Below, one piece after another: positions 44,753 to 55,817 of a DNA stretch of 64,000 bases (within the stretch, counting starts at the first letter, position 1; every line of letters starts with the position of its first letter). A model generated the notes under the pieces. That model was not told the origin of the DNA, made no database searches, and worked only from the letters and a program-made list of their open reading frames with translations. The position numbers and the translations under genes were made by a program. Source of the DNA: Paracoccaceae bacterium (GTDB taxonomy: Bacteria > Pseudomonadota > Alphaproteobacteria > Rhodobacterales > Rhodobacteraceae). Location: the NCBI GenBank assembly GCA_902602765.1, contig CACKSH010000004.1:62001-126000 (forward strand), in the 5' to 3' direction.

Positions 44753-46885
44753 ATGTTTGATGTAACAAAAAAATCAATAGATTGGGGTGAGGAAACTCTC
44801 ACATTAGAAACTGGAAAAGTAGCACGGCAAGCCGATGGTACTGTTATTGCCACACTTGGTGAAACCTCTGTAATGGCGAATGTAACATTCGCAAGAGCAA
44901 TGAAAGAAGGACAAGATTTCTTTCCACTAACTGTCCACTACCAAGAGAAATATTACGCTGCTGGGAAAATCCCAGGAGGTTTCTTTAAGCGAGAAGCGCG
45001 CCCCTCCGAAGCAGAAACATTAACCGCTCGGTTAATCGATCGACCAATAAGACCACTCTTTGTCGAAGGTTTTAAGCACGAAGTTTTGGTGATGTGCACC
45101 GTTCTCTCTCATGATTTAGTCAACTCGCCAGATGTGGTAGCTATGATAGCTGCATCCGCAGCTCTTACGCTTTCGGGCGTCCCTTTTATGGGCCCAATTG
45201 CAGCTGCTCGAGTCGGTTTTGAAAATGGAGGTTATATCCTTAACCCAACAGTTGATGACATGCAGGGCCTCAAAAACAACCCAGATCAACGCTTGGATTT
45301 GGTGGTCGCAGGAACCAAAGATGCCGTTATGATGGTAGAGTCAGAAGCATACGAACTATCCGAAGAAGAGATGCTCGGAGCAGTAACTTTTGCCCACAAG
45401 CAAATTCAACCGGTAATTGACCTAATAATCGATCTAGCAGAAGACTGTGCAAAAGAACCATTTAGCTTTGAAGCTCCAGATTTTTCCAAGCTACTCAAAA
45501 ATGTTAAAAAGATCGGTGAGAAAAAAATGCGATCGTCATTTGCAATTACTGACAAACAAGAACGGCAACTGGCGGTAGCTGAAACGCGTGAATATATAAA
45601 ATCAAAACTTTCAGATGAAGAATTAGAAGATCCTAATCTCGGTTCGGCAATGAAAAAACTCGAAGCCGGTATATTACGAGGAGATGTCGTCAAAGGAGGT
45701 AAACGTATAGACGGGCGAGCAACTACAGATATTCGCCAAATAGTTTCTGAAACCGGTTTGTTGCCAAGAACGCATGGTTCTGCCTTGTTCACACGTGGTG
45801 AAACTCAAGCTCTTGTAGTTACAACGCTTGGCACAGGCGATGATGAACAAATTATAGATGCTCTGCACGGTAATTTTAGATCTAATTTCCTGCTACATTA
45901 TAATTTCCCTCCATATTCTGTTGGAGAAGTTGGAAGGGTTGGCGCAACGGGCAGAAGAGAAATTGGCCACGGCAAGTTGGCATGGCGAGCACTCCAAGCA
46001 GTGCTGCCGGCAGCAACCGATTTTCCTTATACAATTCGTATTGTCTCAGAAATTACTGAGTCTAACGGATCATCTTCAATGGCCTCTGTTTGTGGAGGCT
46101 CACTGGCAATGATGGACGCTGGGGTTCCACTTAAAAGTCCAGTTGCCGGAGTAGCTATGGGTTTAATTCTTGAAGAGGATGGTTCCTATGCCGTTTTAAC
46201 AGACATACTTGGCGATGAAGATCACCTTGGAGATATGGATTTTAAAGTTGCAGGCACAGAAAATGGGATCACGTCCCTTCAGATGGATATTAAAGTTGCA
46301 GGAATAACTCCAGAAATAATGGAGCAAGCACTATCTCAGGCTAAAGATGGACGCATGCACATACTTAAAGAAATGTCCAAAGCAATTTCTGAAGCTGGAG
46401 AGTTCAGTGTGCACGCACCAAGGATTGAAACTATGAAAGTAGCCACTGATAAAATTCGGGAGGTAATTGGATCAGGCGGTAAAGTTATTCGCGAAATAGT
46501 CGAAACATCTGGAGCAAAAGTAGATATAAGCGATGACGGGACAATTAAAATTGCTTCTCCAGATGGAGCATCGATCCAAAAAGCATATGATATGATCCAC
46601 TCTATTGTTGCTGAACCCGAAGTTGGTAGCATATACACTGGCACCGTTGTAAAGTTAGTTGATTTTGGGGCTTTCGTGAACTTTTTTGGGAAGCGAGACG
46701 GCCTGGTGCACGTAAGCCAAATTGAAAACCGTCGACTAAACCACCCATCAGATGTGTTGAAAGAAGGGCAGGAGGTTAAGGTTAAACTCATGGGCTTTGA
46801 CGACAGGGGTAAAGTTCGATTGTCAATGAAGGTTGTTGATCAGGACACAGGAGAAGAAATCAATGAGGATAAAAAAGAAGGCTGA
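44753..46885 (+). CDS. pnp: Polyribonucleotide nucleotidyltransferase (PNPase)
   Basis: This 710-residue 3'-5' phosphorolytic exoribonuclease has two RNase PH domains, an intervening helical domain, a KH domain ([17 protein letters not shown]) and an S1 domain ([22 protein letters not shown]). The active-site segments [26 protein letters not shown] and [23 protein letters not shown] are intact. It forms a trimer and degrades mRNA. It follows rpsO, as in most proteobacteria, with a structured leader between. Confidence 0.98.
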   Translation: MFDVTKKSIDWGEETLTLETGKVARQADGTVIATLGETSVMANVTFARAMKEGQDFFPLTVHYQEKYYAAGKIPGGFFKREARPSEAETLTARLIDRPIRPLFVEGFKHEVLVMCTVLSHDLVNSPDVVAMIAASAALTLSGVPFMGPIAAARVGFENGGYILNPTVDDMQGLKNNPDQRLDLVVAGTKDAVMMVESEAYELSEEEMLGAVTFAHKQIQPVIDLIIDLAEDCAKEPFSFEAPDFSKLLKNVKKIGEKKMRSSFAITDKQERQLAVAETREYIKSKLSDEELEDPNLGSAMKKLEAGILRGDVVKGGKRIDGRATTDIRQIVSETGLLPRTHGSALFTRGETQALVVTTLGTGDDEQIIDALHGNFRSNFLLHYNFPPYSVGEVGRVGATGRREIGHGKLAWRALQAVLPAATDFPYTIRIVSEITESNGSSSMASVCGGSLAMMDAGVPLKSPVAGVAMGLILEEDGSYAVLTDILGDEDHLGDMDFKVAGTENGITSLQMDIKVAGITPEIMEQALSQAKDGRMHILKEMSKAISEAGEFSVHAPRIETMKVATDKIREVIGSGGKVIREIVETSGAKVDISDDGTIKIASPDGASIQKAYDMIHSIVAEPEVGSIYTGTVVKLVDFGAFVNFFGKRDGLVHVSQIENRRLNHPSDVLKEGQEVKVKLMGFDDRGKVRLSMKVVDQDTGEEINEDKKEG

Positions 46886-46896
46886 TAATTAGTTTG

Positions 46897-46931
46897 GAGA
46901 ACACCAACCGATAAAGGTGTTCTCTATTCTT
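46897..46931 (+). terminator. Likely intrinsic terminator after pnp
   Basis: GAGAACACC (46897-46905) and GGTGTTCTC (46916-46924) form a perfect 9-bp stem with a 10-nt loop, followed by TATTCTT. It begins 11 nt after the pnp stop and lies between pnp and the convergent MttB gene, so it may serve both. The T run is weak. Confidence 0.65.
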
Positions 46932-46963
46932 AGAATTTTCAAACGGAAACTTATGTTCAGAAG

Positions 46964-48490
46964 CTAGTACCATGCCTCCGGTATTTCTCTTTTTCTTCGC
47001 GCTACATATTCAAGTAGCTCTTCTTTAATGGAAACATCTATCTCTGGAGCGCTGTAATTATCTAACATATTATTCCAGCGCTCATATGCGCGTTTACGCA
47101 TATCTTGACTTCCAGTCTCTTCCCAACGTTCAACATTTTCGCTGTCAGATAATTTAGGCTCGTAAAATGCTTCTTTATAATTTTGCATTGTATGATCTGA
47201 ACCTAAAAAATGGCCGCCTGGCTTTACCTCTTTATACGCATCGTGAGCGAGAGAATTCTTATCTGTCACAAGGCCGCAATGCAGTAATTTTTGATAACTG
47301 CCAAGCCTATCAGCATCCATAATTAGCTTTTCAAAACCAGTTACCAAACCACCTTCAAGCCATCCTGCGGCATGTAGCGTAAAATTAGATCCCGCTATCA
47401 TAGTTGAATGCATTGAGTCGGCAGATTCATATGCTGCCTGCGCATCCTCAATTTTAGAAGCAGTTAATGAGCCTCCACACCTCAAAGGCAAACCGACCCG
47501 TCGAGCAAGCTGGCCAATTACATAGTTAGATAAAACCGGTTCCGGCATTCCAAAAGTGGGGGCACCCGACTTCAATGACATTGATGATAAAAAGCTGCCC
47601 ATTACAAAAGGCGAGCCCTTGCGTACTAACTGAGCAAATGCACAACAAACCATTACTTCAGCCATTGCTTGAGCAATTGCTGCTGTAGTACTTACTGGAC
47701 CCATTGCACCAGATAGAATAAAAGGAGTTACAACCATAGCTTGGCCACGGCCAGAATACACTTGGATAGCCTCTGAGGCTACTTTATCGATAAGTAAGGG
47801 TGAGTTTGTATTTACGTTGGCCATAATACAGACATCGCTCTTCATCTTATCAGACCCAAAAATAATTTCCACCATATCAATAGTATCTTGAGCGCGGCTT
47901 TTTTCTGTTATTGCTCCTAAATGCGGTTTGTCAGAAAGAGTCATGTGGGCCAATAACATATCTAAATGGCGTTGGCTTACAGGGACATCTGTTGGCTCTG
48001 CAATTACAAAGGATCCGTGATGAAGATTTGGATGCATAAATGTTAATTTCACCAAACTCTTAAAGTCATTTAATTTAGCATATCTACGACCATCTTTCAT
48101 ATCGCGTACAAAAGGTGCACCGTAGATTGGCGCAAAGACTTGATTTACCCCCCCAATGGTTACTGAACGTTTCGGATTTCTGGCATGTTGAGTAAACTCG
48201 CTAGGTGCATTACAACAAAGTTGCCGGATCCAATTTGCATCAGCGCGAATAAGATCTTGATACTCGCCGCAAGGTTTGACCCCCGCCCTTTGCCAGATAC
48301 TTAAAGCAGCGGGATCATCGCGGAAAGCTATGCCTATATTTTCAATAAGCCAGTCCACCTGGCCTTCGATTATTTCTAACTTATCCTCGTCAAGTATATC
48401 AAAAAAGGGGATGCTACGTTTAATATGAGGAGATGCACCTCCAAAAATTTCTTTGTCTTTCCTTCGATCAGACCGCCTGCGCCTATTCAT
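46964..48490 (-). CDS. MttB-family methyltransferase (non-pyrrolysine)
   Basis: This 508-residue protein belongs to the trimethylamine methyltransferase (MttB) superfamily. The frame runs without an in-frame amber codon, so it is the non-pyrrolysine type, which includes glycine-betaine methyltransferases. Family features include the N-terminal ILDEDKLEIIEGQVDWLIENIGIAF and the barrel strands GAPFVRDMKDGR and GAMGPVSTTAAIAQAMAEV. These enzymes pass a methyl group to a corrinoid protein; none is encoded here. It lies 72 nt downstream of the flavoprotein gene on the same strand. The actual methyl donor is unknown. Confidence 0.88.
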   Translation of the reverse strand: MNRRRRSDRRKDKEIFGGASPHIKRSIPFFDILDEDKLEIIEGQVDWLIENIGIAFRDDPAALSIWQRAGVKPCGEYQDLIRADANWIRQLCCNAPSEFTQHARNPKRSVTIGGVNQVFAPIYGAPFVRDMKDGRRYAKLNDFKSLVKLTFMHPNLHHGSFVIAEPTDVPVSQRHLDMLLAHMTLSDKPHLGAITEKSRAQDTIDMVEIIFGSDKMKSDVCIMANVNTNSPLLIDKVASEAIQVYSGRGQAMVVTPFILSGAMGPVSTTAAIAQAMAEVMVCCAFAQLVRKGSPFVMGSFLSSMSLKSGAPTFGMPEPVLSNYVIGQLARRVGLPLRCGGSLTASKIEDAQAAYESADSMHSTMIAGSNFTLHAAGWLEGGLVTGFEKLIMDADRLGSYQKLLHCGLVTDKNSLAHDAYKEVKPGGHFLGSDHTMQNYKEAFYEPKLSDSENVERWEETGSQDMRKRAYERWNNMLDNYSAPEIDVSIKEELLEYVARRKREIPEAWY

Positions 48491-48562
48491 AAATATGCTC
48501 CATCTGATCTGATTAGTCCAATCGTTTAAATAGAATTTTTTATTTTTAATTAAAGTTAATCA

Positions 48563-51064
48563 TCAACTTCGAAGTTTTTCATTTTTGGGATCATAAGGGC
48601 TATCAGAAGTTACAACAGCGTTCCATAAGGTATTCTGAATTTTAACCTTCAGCTTTTGACCCTCAACTGCAAAAATTGGATTTACATAGCCCATAGCTAC
48701 TGATTTCTCAAATACAACAGAATAACCGCCAGAAGTTAATCTTCCAATCCGTTTGGTTCCATCTTCAGCATAAAGTGCCTCGCGACCCCATGGATCTGTG
48801 TCCTCTGGCCCATCGATAAGTAGAGTAACACATTTTGACCTTATACCTATCTTTTCCATTTGCGCCTTACCATTGAAATCCTTAGACATATCCACAAATC
48901 GTGGAAGATCCGCCTCTAAGGGCGTCGCATCCCTGCCTAATTCTGTTCCAAATGCTCGATATGACTTTTCTTGACGCAACCAATTTTGAGCTCTAGCCCC
49001 AACCCATTTCAAATCATATTTCTCTCCAGCACTATGTAAGAGATCAAACAGATAATTTTGCATTTCTATTGGATGATGTAATTCCCACCCTAATTCTCCA
49101 GTGTATGAAACTCTTATTGCATTAACCGAACACATACCTAACTCAACTCTTTTACAACTAAGCCAAGGGAACCGTTCATTGGATAATGCTGTCTCTTGGT
49201 CTTCGTCCCTGACAAGTTGGGATAAAAAATCACGGGATTTTGGCCCAGCTACAGCAAAAACACCCCATTGCGATGTTACATCATGTATTTCAATATAACC
49301 AAATTCAGGAGATTTATCTTCAGCAGATTTACGTAAGTAGTCCGCATCGTAGTCCGTCCAAGCACCCGCCGAGACAAGATAAAACTCGTCTTGCTTCAAC
49401 CTAACTATCGTATATTCAGTCCGCGTTGTACCTGCATTTGTTAAAGCATAAGTTAAATTTATACGACCAACTTTTGGTAGTTTGTTACAAGTAAACCAAT
49501 CCAAAAAGCGTACTGCCCCCGGACCTTTAACAAGGTGTTTAGTAAACGCAGTTGCATCAATAATCCCAACGTTATTTCTGATTGCGCTTGCTTCTGCAAT
49601 AGCATATTCCCACCACGCACCTCGACGAAAACTCCTTGCTTCATGGTCAAAATTTTCATCTGCATTATGTGGGCCAAAATAATTTGGACGCTCCCAACCA
49701 TTTACTTGACCAAATTGCGCACCCAGTTTTTTCTGGCGTTCATAAGAGGGAGAGGTTCGTAGAGGCCTGCATGCTTGTCGCTCCTCATCAGGATGGTGCA
49801 AAATATAAACATGCTCATAACATTCTTCATTTTTTCTAGCTGCATATTCAGTAGTCATCCATTTGCCATACCGCTTGGGATCTAGCGATGCCATGTCAAT
49901 TTCAGCCTCACCCTCGATCATCATCTGAGCTAGATAATGGCCTGTTCCACCAGCCGCTGTGATACCAAAACTAAATCCTTCAGCGAGCCAAAGGTTTCGC
50001 AGGCCAGGTGCTGGACCAACAAGAGGATTTCCATCAGGCGTGTAACATATTGGTCCATTAAAATCGTCCTTTAGACCAACGTTTTCAGTAGATGGTATTC
50101 TATGGATCATTGACAAATATTCTTGCTCAATGCGGTCCAAGTCCAACGGAAATAGATCTGCTCTAAAACTATCCGGTACCCCATACTCAAAACGAGCAGG
50201 TGCATTTTTTTCGTAGGGTCCCAGTATCCAGCCACCTCGCTCCTCACGCACATACCATTTTGCGTCAGCATCCCGCAGCACTGGGTGTTCTGAATTACCT
50301 AGTTCCCTAAATTTAACTAGTTCTTTGTCAGGCTCTGTAACAATGAACTGATGCTCAACTGGTATTGCTGGAATTTTAATTCCTAGTAAAGCTGCAGTCC
50401 TTTGGGCATGATTTCCCGTGGCAGTAACCACATGCTCTGAAGTGAGAGTAATTTTTTCATTACTCGCTAATAGGTTACCGCCCTTTTCAACCATTTTACT
50501 GCATATAATTTCCCACTCGGACCCTTTCCAACGATAAGAGTCGACCTGAAGTTTACGCTCAATTGATACCCCTCTTTGCCTAGCGCCCTTTGCCATGGCC
50601 ATTGTAACATCGGCAGGATTTATGTAACCATCGGTTGGGTGGTATATAGCTCCAACTAAATCTTCTGTTCTTACTAACGGCCAACGATTTTTGATTTGGT
50701 TTGGGGTCATCCATTCAAATGGGACACCACAAGTTTCAGCTGTCGAAGCGTATAACATATACTCGTCCATTCGCTCCTGACCTTGAGCCATGCGAAGATT
50801 CCCAACCACAGAGAACCCTGCGTTTAATCCAGTTTCAGCTTCAAGCGTCTTGTAGAACTCTACAGAATATTGATGAATGTGAGTTGTTGCATAAGACATA
50901 TTAAATAGAGGTAGGAGACCTGCGGCATGCCATGTTGACCCAGATGTTAATTCATCGCGTTCCAACAACACGACATCCTTCCAGCCCCCTTTGGCCAAAT
51001 GATAGGCAATTGATGTTCCAACTGCACCACCACCTACTATAACTGCTTTAAAATGGGTCTTCAT
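48563..51064 (-). CDS. Dimethylglycine/sarcosine dehydrogenase-like flavoprotein
   Basis: This 833-residue protein has an N-terminal FAD-binding DAO domain (GGGAVG at 11-16), an FAO_M middle segment and a C-terminal GcvT-like folate domain. GSTWHAAG places His46 where DMGDH and sarcosine dehydrogenase attach FAD covalently. Such enzymes demethylate an N-methylated glycine and transfer the one-carbon unit to tetrahydrofolate. Substrate (dimethylglycine, sarcosine or another) cannot be fixed by eye. It is co-oriented with the MttB-family gene, suggesting one pathway for methylated amines such as glycine betaine. Confidence 0.9.
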   Translation of the reverse strand: MKTHFKAVIVGGGAVGTSIAYHLAKGGWKDVVLLERDELTSGSTWHAAGLLPLFNMSYATTHIHQYSVEFYKTLEAETGLNAGFSVVGNLRMAQGQERMDEYMLYASTAETCGVPFEWMTPNQIKNRWPLVRTEDLVGAIYHPTDGYINPADVTMAMAKGARQRGVSIERKLQVDSYRWKGSEWEIICSKMVEKGGNLLASNEKITLTSEHVVTATGNHAQRTAALLGIKIPAIPVEHQFIVTEPDKELVKFRELGNSEHPVLRDADAKWYVREERGGWILGPYEKNAPARFEYGVPDSFRADLFPLDLDRIEQEYLSMIHRIPSTENVGLKDDFNGPICYTPDGNPLVGPAPGLRNLWLAEGFSFGITAAGGTGHYLAQMMIEGEAEIDMASLDPKRYGKWMTTEYAARKNEECYEHVYILHHPDEERQACRPLRTSPSYERQKKLGAQFGQVNGWERPNYFGPHNADENFDHEARSFRRGAWWEYAIAEASAIRNNVGIIDATAFTKHLVKGPGAVRFLDWFTCNKLPKVGRINLTYALTNAGTTRTEYTIVRLKQDEFYLVSAGAWTDYDADYLRKSAEDKSPEFGYIEIHDVTSQWGVFAVAGPKSRDFLSQLVRDEDQETALSNERFPWLSCKRVELGMCSVNAIRVSYTGELGWELHHPIEMQNYLFDLLHSAGEKYDLKWVGARAQNWLRQEKSYRAFGTELGRDATPLEADLPRFVDMSKDFNGKAQMEKIGIRSKCVTLLIDGPEDTDPWGREALYAEDGTKRIGRLTSGGYSVVFEKSVAMGYVNPIFAVEGQKLKVKIQNTLWNAVVTSDSPYDPKNEKLRS

Positions 51065-51171
51065 TATTTTCTCCTACCGATAATATTTTTTCATCATTAT
51101 CTTAGGCTAACACCGAGCCCAGCCGACATTAAAAATCAAAAACACGACGTTTTACCTTTTATTTTTAAATG

Positions 51172-51220
51172 TCCAATTATTATTAACTACTTATTTATAT
51201 CCAATAATATTAATTACTTA
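51172..51220. repeat. Imperfect direct repeat in the divergent promoter region
   Basis: Two copies of TCCAAT-ATTAA-TACTTA-like sequence (51172-51193 and 51200-51220) lie 28 nt apart in the 287-nt gap between the flavoprotein gene and mreB. They differ at a few bases. The gap is extremely AT-rich, so low complexity explains part of the match; a regulator site is possible. Confidence 0.35.
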
Positions 51221-51336
51221 CAGAGATACAAAATAATCTGCTTGGTAGTAGAATAACCTTTATCTAAATGCAGTTGAGGCGTATAAGCTTACTGCTAAGA
51301 ACTACAATAGAATCATACAATATTTAATTTTATTAA

Positions 51337-52398
<1,062 letters not shown>

Positions 52399-52416
52399 AT
52401 AGAGTAAATTCATCTT

Positions 52417-53343
52417 TTGAATAATGATCGACAGACGCAGGCTGACTACTTTGCTCCTCTTCGCAGGTTAATAACCGTTGTCTTACTTTTAATTCTCTTT
52501 GGGCTTTTTGTAGTATGGAGGATTGATAATCCCAGAGTTGAAAAATTTAGAGCTCTAGTAATTGATACGTTCGTACCTAATTTTGAATGGATATTGCGCC
52601 CGATGACGTCTGTCGTAAAACTTGCACAGGATTACCGAAGTTATGAAAAACTTTTAGAACAAAATAAAGAATTAAGACGAGAACTTCAGCAAATGAAAAG
52701 CTGGAAAGAAGCAGCTTTGCAATTAGAACAAGAAAATGCTCGTTTATTGGATCTTAACCAGCTGAGACTTGATAGCAAATTAACTCATGTTAGTGGCATA
52801 GTTATAGCAGACAGCGGGTCTCCTTTTCGTCAGTCAGTTTTATTAAACATTGGCTCTCGAGATGGTATACAAGATGGATGGGCTGCGATGGATGGTTTAG
52901 GGTTAGTCGGCCGAATTTCGGGAGTAGGTTCTTCAACAAGTCGCGTTATCTTACTGACCGACAACGCAAGTCAAATACCTGTTATCGTTCAGCCTTCTGG
53001 ACAGCGCGCAATACTTATGGGCGACAATTCATTTGCTCCTCCAGTAGAATTTATCGAAAATGTTGACCTAGTTAGGCCTGGCGATAGAGTTGTTACATCT
53101 GGCGGAGGTGGTGTGCTACCAGCAGGACTGCTAGTTGGAACACTCGCCATGGACCCGAATGGTAGACTGAGAGCCAGATTAGTAGCTGACTACGAACGAT
53201 TAGAGTTCCTGAAAGTGTTGCGCGATTATGGAACAGAAAAAATTGAAAGCTTTGGAAGTTTAATAAAATCGAAAGAAACGTCACCTGATGTATCTAACAC
53301 TAAAGAGCCCTCTGAAACAGTAAATGAGGGGTCCAGTGAGTAA
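52417..53343 (+). CDS. mreC: Rod-shape-determining protein MreC
   Basis: This 308-residue protein links MreB to the periplasmic wall enzymes. It has one N-terminal membrane helix (LITVVLLLILFGLFVVWRI), a short coiled coil (about 80-115) and the MreC beta barrels (VLLNIGSRDGIQDGWAAMDGLGLVGRI). The start is TTG at 52417 (MNNDRQTQADYFAPLRRL); an in-frame stop 12 nt before it limits choice, and the nearby ATG is out of frame. The C-terminal 40 residues are variable and acidic. Confidence 0.95.
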   Translation: MNNDRQTQADYFAPLRRLITVVLLLILFGLFVVWRIDNPRVEKFRALVIDTFVPNFEWILRPMTSVVKLAQDYRSYEKLLEQNKELRRELQQMKSWKEAALQLEQENARLLDLNQLRLDSKLTHVSGIVIADSGSPFRQSVLLNIGSRDGIQDGWAAMDGLGLVGRISGVGSSTSRVILLTDNASQIPVIVQPSGQRAILMGDNSFAPPVEFIENVDLVRPGDRVVTSGGGGVLPAGLLVGTLAMDPNGRLRARLVADYERLEFLKVLRDYGTEKIESFGSLIKSKETSPDVSNTKEPSETVNEGSSE

Positions 53344-53866
53344 CATTCCAAGCGAACGTATATGGATTTACCGCATTATATTTAGCGCAGTCGCTATTTT
53401 TTTAATTTTGGCTAATCTGATGCCACTGCAAACGACACCTCAACGCTGGCCTTGGCCAAATATTCTGTTGCTCGTAATATTCTGCTGGTCACTGAGAGAG
53501 CCAAATTTTGTGCCAGTTCCACTAATTATAGCTTTTCTCCTTTTGCAAGATTTTTTGCTGCATCGCCCACCAGGATTATTTTCAGGAATAAGTGTTATGA
53601 TATTAATTTGGATAAAGGCGATAACAGCTAGCTCCGACGACAAATCATTTCTGGCTGAGTGGGTTCGGGTATCATTAGCCTTTGCAGCTATTTCATTAAT
53701 CTACCATTTGGTACTTACATTATCACTTGTAAATACATCACAACTCAGAATTAGCTTAATCCAAACAATATTTAATATATCTATATATCCGTTTATTGTT
53801 CTTGTTTCTCATTATATATTTCGTGTTAAAAGACCGTACTTCACCCGGAGTGGACGTGTAATCTAG
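53336..53866 (+). CDS. mreD: Rod-shape-determining protein MreD
   Basis: This inner-membrane protein of about 176 residues has four to five hydrophobic helices. It joins MreC in the elongasome. I prefer GTG at 53336 (VSNIPSERIWIYR), which has GAGGGG just upstream and overlaps mreC by 8 nt; an in-frame ATG at 53324 lacks a ribosome-binding site. The PLQTTPQRWPWPNILLLVIFCWSLREPNFVPVP segment fits roseobacter MreD. Confidence 0.9.
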   Translation: MSNIPSERIWIYRIIFSAVAIFLILANLMPLQTTPQRWPWPNILLLVIFCWSLREPNFVPVPLIIAFLLLQDFLLHRPPGLFSGISVMILIWIKAITASSDDKSFLAEWVRVSLAFAAISLIYHLVLTLSLVNTSQLRISLIQTIFNISIYPFIVLVSHYIFRVKRPYFTRSGRVI

Positions 53867-53876
53867 AGATCTAAAC

Positions 53877-55817
53877 ATGTGGCAGAAGTCAAATATCGTT
53901 TCATATCGACATTTTCGTACAGCAAGGCGTGGTTTATTAGTTGGTGGTATTCAGCTTGGCTTTTGTGGATTATTAGCTTGGCGTATGCACCATCTTCAAG
54001 TTGAGAAAGCAGAAAGCTTTAGACTAGTTGCAGATGAAAATAGGATAAATCTAAGACTAATCCCAAACCAAAGAGGCGAAATATATGATAGGAATGGAGT
54101 TAAATTAGCAGGAAACGAGGCAAGTTATAGTGTTACGATGGTTGCAGAAGATGCAGGCGATATAGATTTAATTTTAGAACGTCTGTCAAAACTAATAAAT
54201 TTATCACCTGAAGATATAGAGCGATCTAAGGCAGAGCTCGAACAAAGCGCAAAATTTTTACCTGTAACAATCTTGGATAGACTAGAAAGAGACGATATTG
54301 AAAAAATTGCATTCAACGCCCCAATGCTGCCAGGCATCAACCCAGAAATAGCCTTTTCAAGAACTTATCCTTTGGGTGAAATTTTTGCGCATGTTGTCGG
54401 ATACGTTGGCCCGGTTAGTACCCGTGATTTAGAATTAAGAAAAGACCCTGATCCACTCTTGAGAATACCTAGATTTCAAATTGGTAAAGTAGGAATAGAG
54501 AGAGAATTAGAGACCACTCTTCGCGGTAAAGCAGGAACTAAAAAAGTAGAGGTAAATGCACTTGGTCGGGTGATGCGAGAAATAGAGCGAAAAGAAGGTT
54601 CTAAAGGGGCCAATTTAAAACTCACTTTGGATACGAATTTACAAGCATATGTGCGGGCAAGATTGGGGAATGAGAGTGCATCAGTGGTTGTTATGGATTG
54701 TAACAGTGGGGAAATTTTGGCGATTTGCTCTTCACCTGCTTATGATCCAAATAAATTTGTACGCGGCATATCTTTTAATGATTACGGTATATTACGAGAT
54801 GACAATCATAGACCTCTAGCGTCAAAGACTGTGCAAGATGCATATCCACCTGGATCTACATTCAAAATGGTAACAATCCTTGCAGCGCTTGAGGCAGGAA
54901 TTATAAATCATCGAGAAAAAATTAGATGTAATGGACATGTAGAAGTATCAAACAGAAAATTTCATTGTTGGAAACGTGACGGCCACGGCAACGTAGACTT
55001 AATAAAATCTCTTAGAGAAAGTTGTGACGTTTACTATTACGAGTTAGCTCAGCAAGTAGGCATCGAAAAAATTGCCGAAGTTGCCCGTATCTTAGGTCTA
55101 GGCCAATCGTTTGACATTGAAATGTCTGCCGTAACATCAGGTATTGTACCGGACAAACTTTGGAAGCTGAGTGCACGATCAAGAGAGTGGGTTGTTGGTG
55201 ATACTGTCAACTCATCAATAGGCCAGGGATATGTGCTAGCATCGCCTTTACAGCTTGCAGTCATGATTGCACGCATCGCAACAGGCAACGAAATTTTACC
55301 AAGACTGATTGAGTCCATAAATGGGGTTAAGGCTGATGAAGAAACAAGCAAGTTAAAGTTAAACAAAAATAACTTAAATCTTGTACGAAAAGCCCTTTTT
55401 GAGGTTACGAATGATAAAAGAGGCACGGCATATGACTCACGAGTTTTAAATAAGAAAAGTCAAATTATAGGAAAATCTGGTACATCACAGGTTAGAAACA
55501 TTTCTGCAGTTGAAAGGACACTAGGTGTTTTGGAAAACAAAGATCTGCCCTGGGAACAACGTGACCATGCTTTGTTTGTAAATTATGCACCATACGATGA
55601 TCCAAAAATTGCAGTTTCAGTTGTCGTAGAACATGGTGGAAGTGGATCAACTGTCGCAGCACCCATTGCGAGGGATATTACACTTCAAGCCATCTATCAG
55701 GGTACTCCCCCAATAACTGCATACCCTGTAGAAGATCGAGCCAAAATTTATAATCAGCAACGTGAATTGAAGAAATTGATGCCAAGAACGACAAAGTCAT
55801 CGAAAGTCCAAGCATGA
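53877..55817 (+). CDS. mrdA: Penicillin-binding protein 2
   Basis: This 646-residue class B transpeptidase cross-links lateral-wall peptidoglycan. It has an N-terminal membrane helix, a dimerisation domain (LRLIPNQRGEIYDRNG), and the transpeptidase motifs: nucleophile Ser327 in PPGSTFKMV, the SCDVYYYE block, and KSGT at 533-536. It works with RodA, whose gene overlaps it by 4 nt. Confidence 0.97.
   Translation: MWQKSNIVSYRHFRTARRGLLVGGIQLGFCGLLAWRMHHLQVEKAESFRLVADENRINLRLIPNQRGEIYDRNGVKLAGNEASYSVTMVAEDAGDIDLILERLSKLINLSPEDIERSKAELEQSAKFLPVTILDRLERDDIEKIAFNAPMLPGINPEIAFSRTYPLGEIFAHVVGYVGPVSTRDLELRKDPDPLLRIPRFQIGKVGIERELETTLRGKAGTKKVEVNALGRVMREIERKEGSKGANLKLTLDTNLQAYVRARLGNESASVVVMDCNSGEILAICSSPAYDPNKFVRGISFNDYGILRDDNHRPLASKTVQDAYPPGSTFKMVTILAALEAGIINHREKIRCNGHVEVSNRKFHCWKRDGHGNVDLIKSLRESCDVYYYELAQQVGIEKIAEVARILGLGQSFDIEMSAVTSGIVPDKLWKLSARSREWVVGDTVNSSIGQGYVLASPLQLAVMIARIATGNEILPRLIESINGVKADEETSKLKLNKNNLNLVRKALFEVTNDKRGTAYDSRVLNKKSQIIGKSGTSQVRNISAVERTLGVLENKDLPWEQRDHALFVNYAPYDDPKIAVSVVVEHGGSGSTVAAPIARDITLQAIYQGTPPITAYPVEDRAKIYNQQRELKKLMPRTTKSSKVQA

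Noticed and set aside
45406-46791. Several antisense frames within pnp
   Set aside because: pnp is intact and strongly conserved; the frames have no motifs or starts with ribosome-binding sites.
46964-48490. Pyrrolysine-containing trimethylamine methyltransferase
   Set aside because: The reading frame is uninterrupted by TAG and has full family length, so it is the non-pyrrolysine type.
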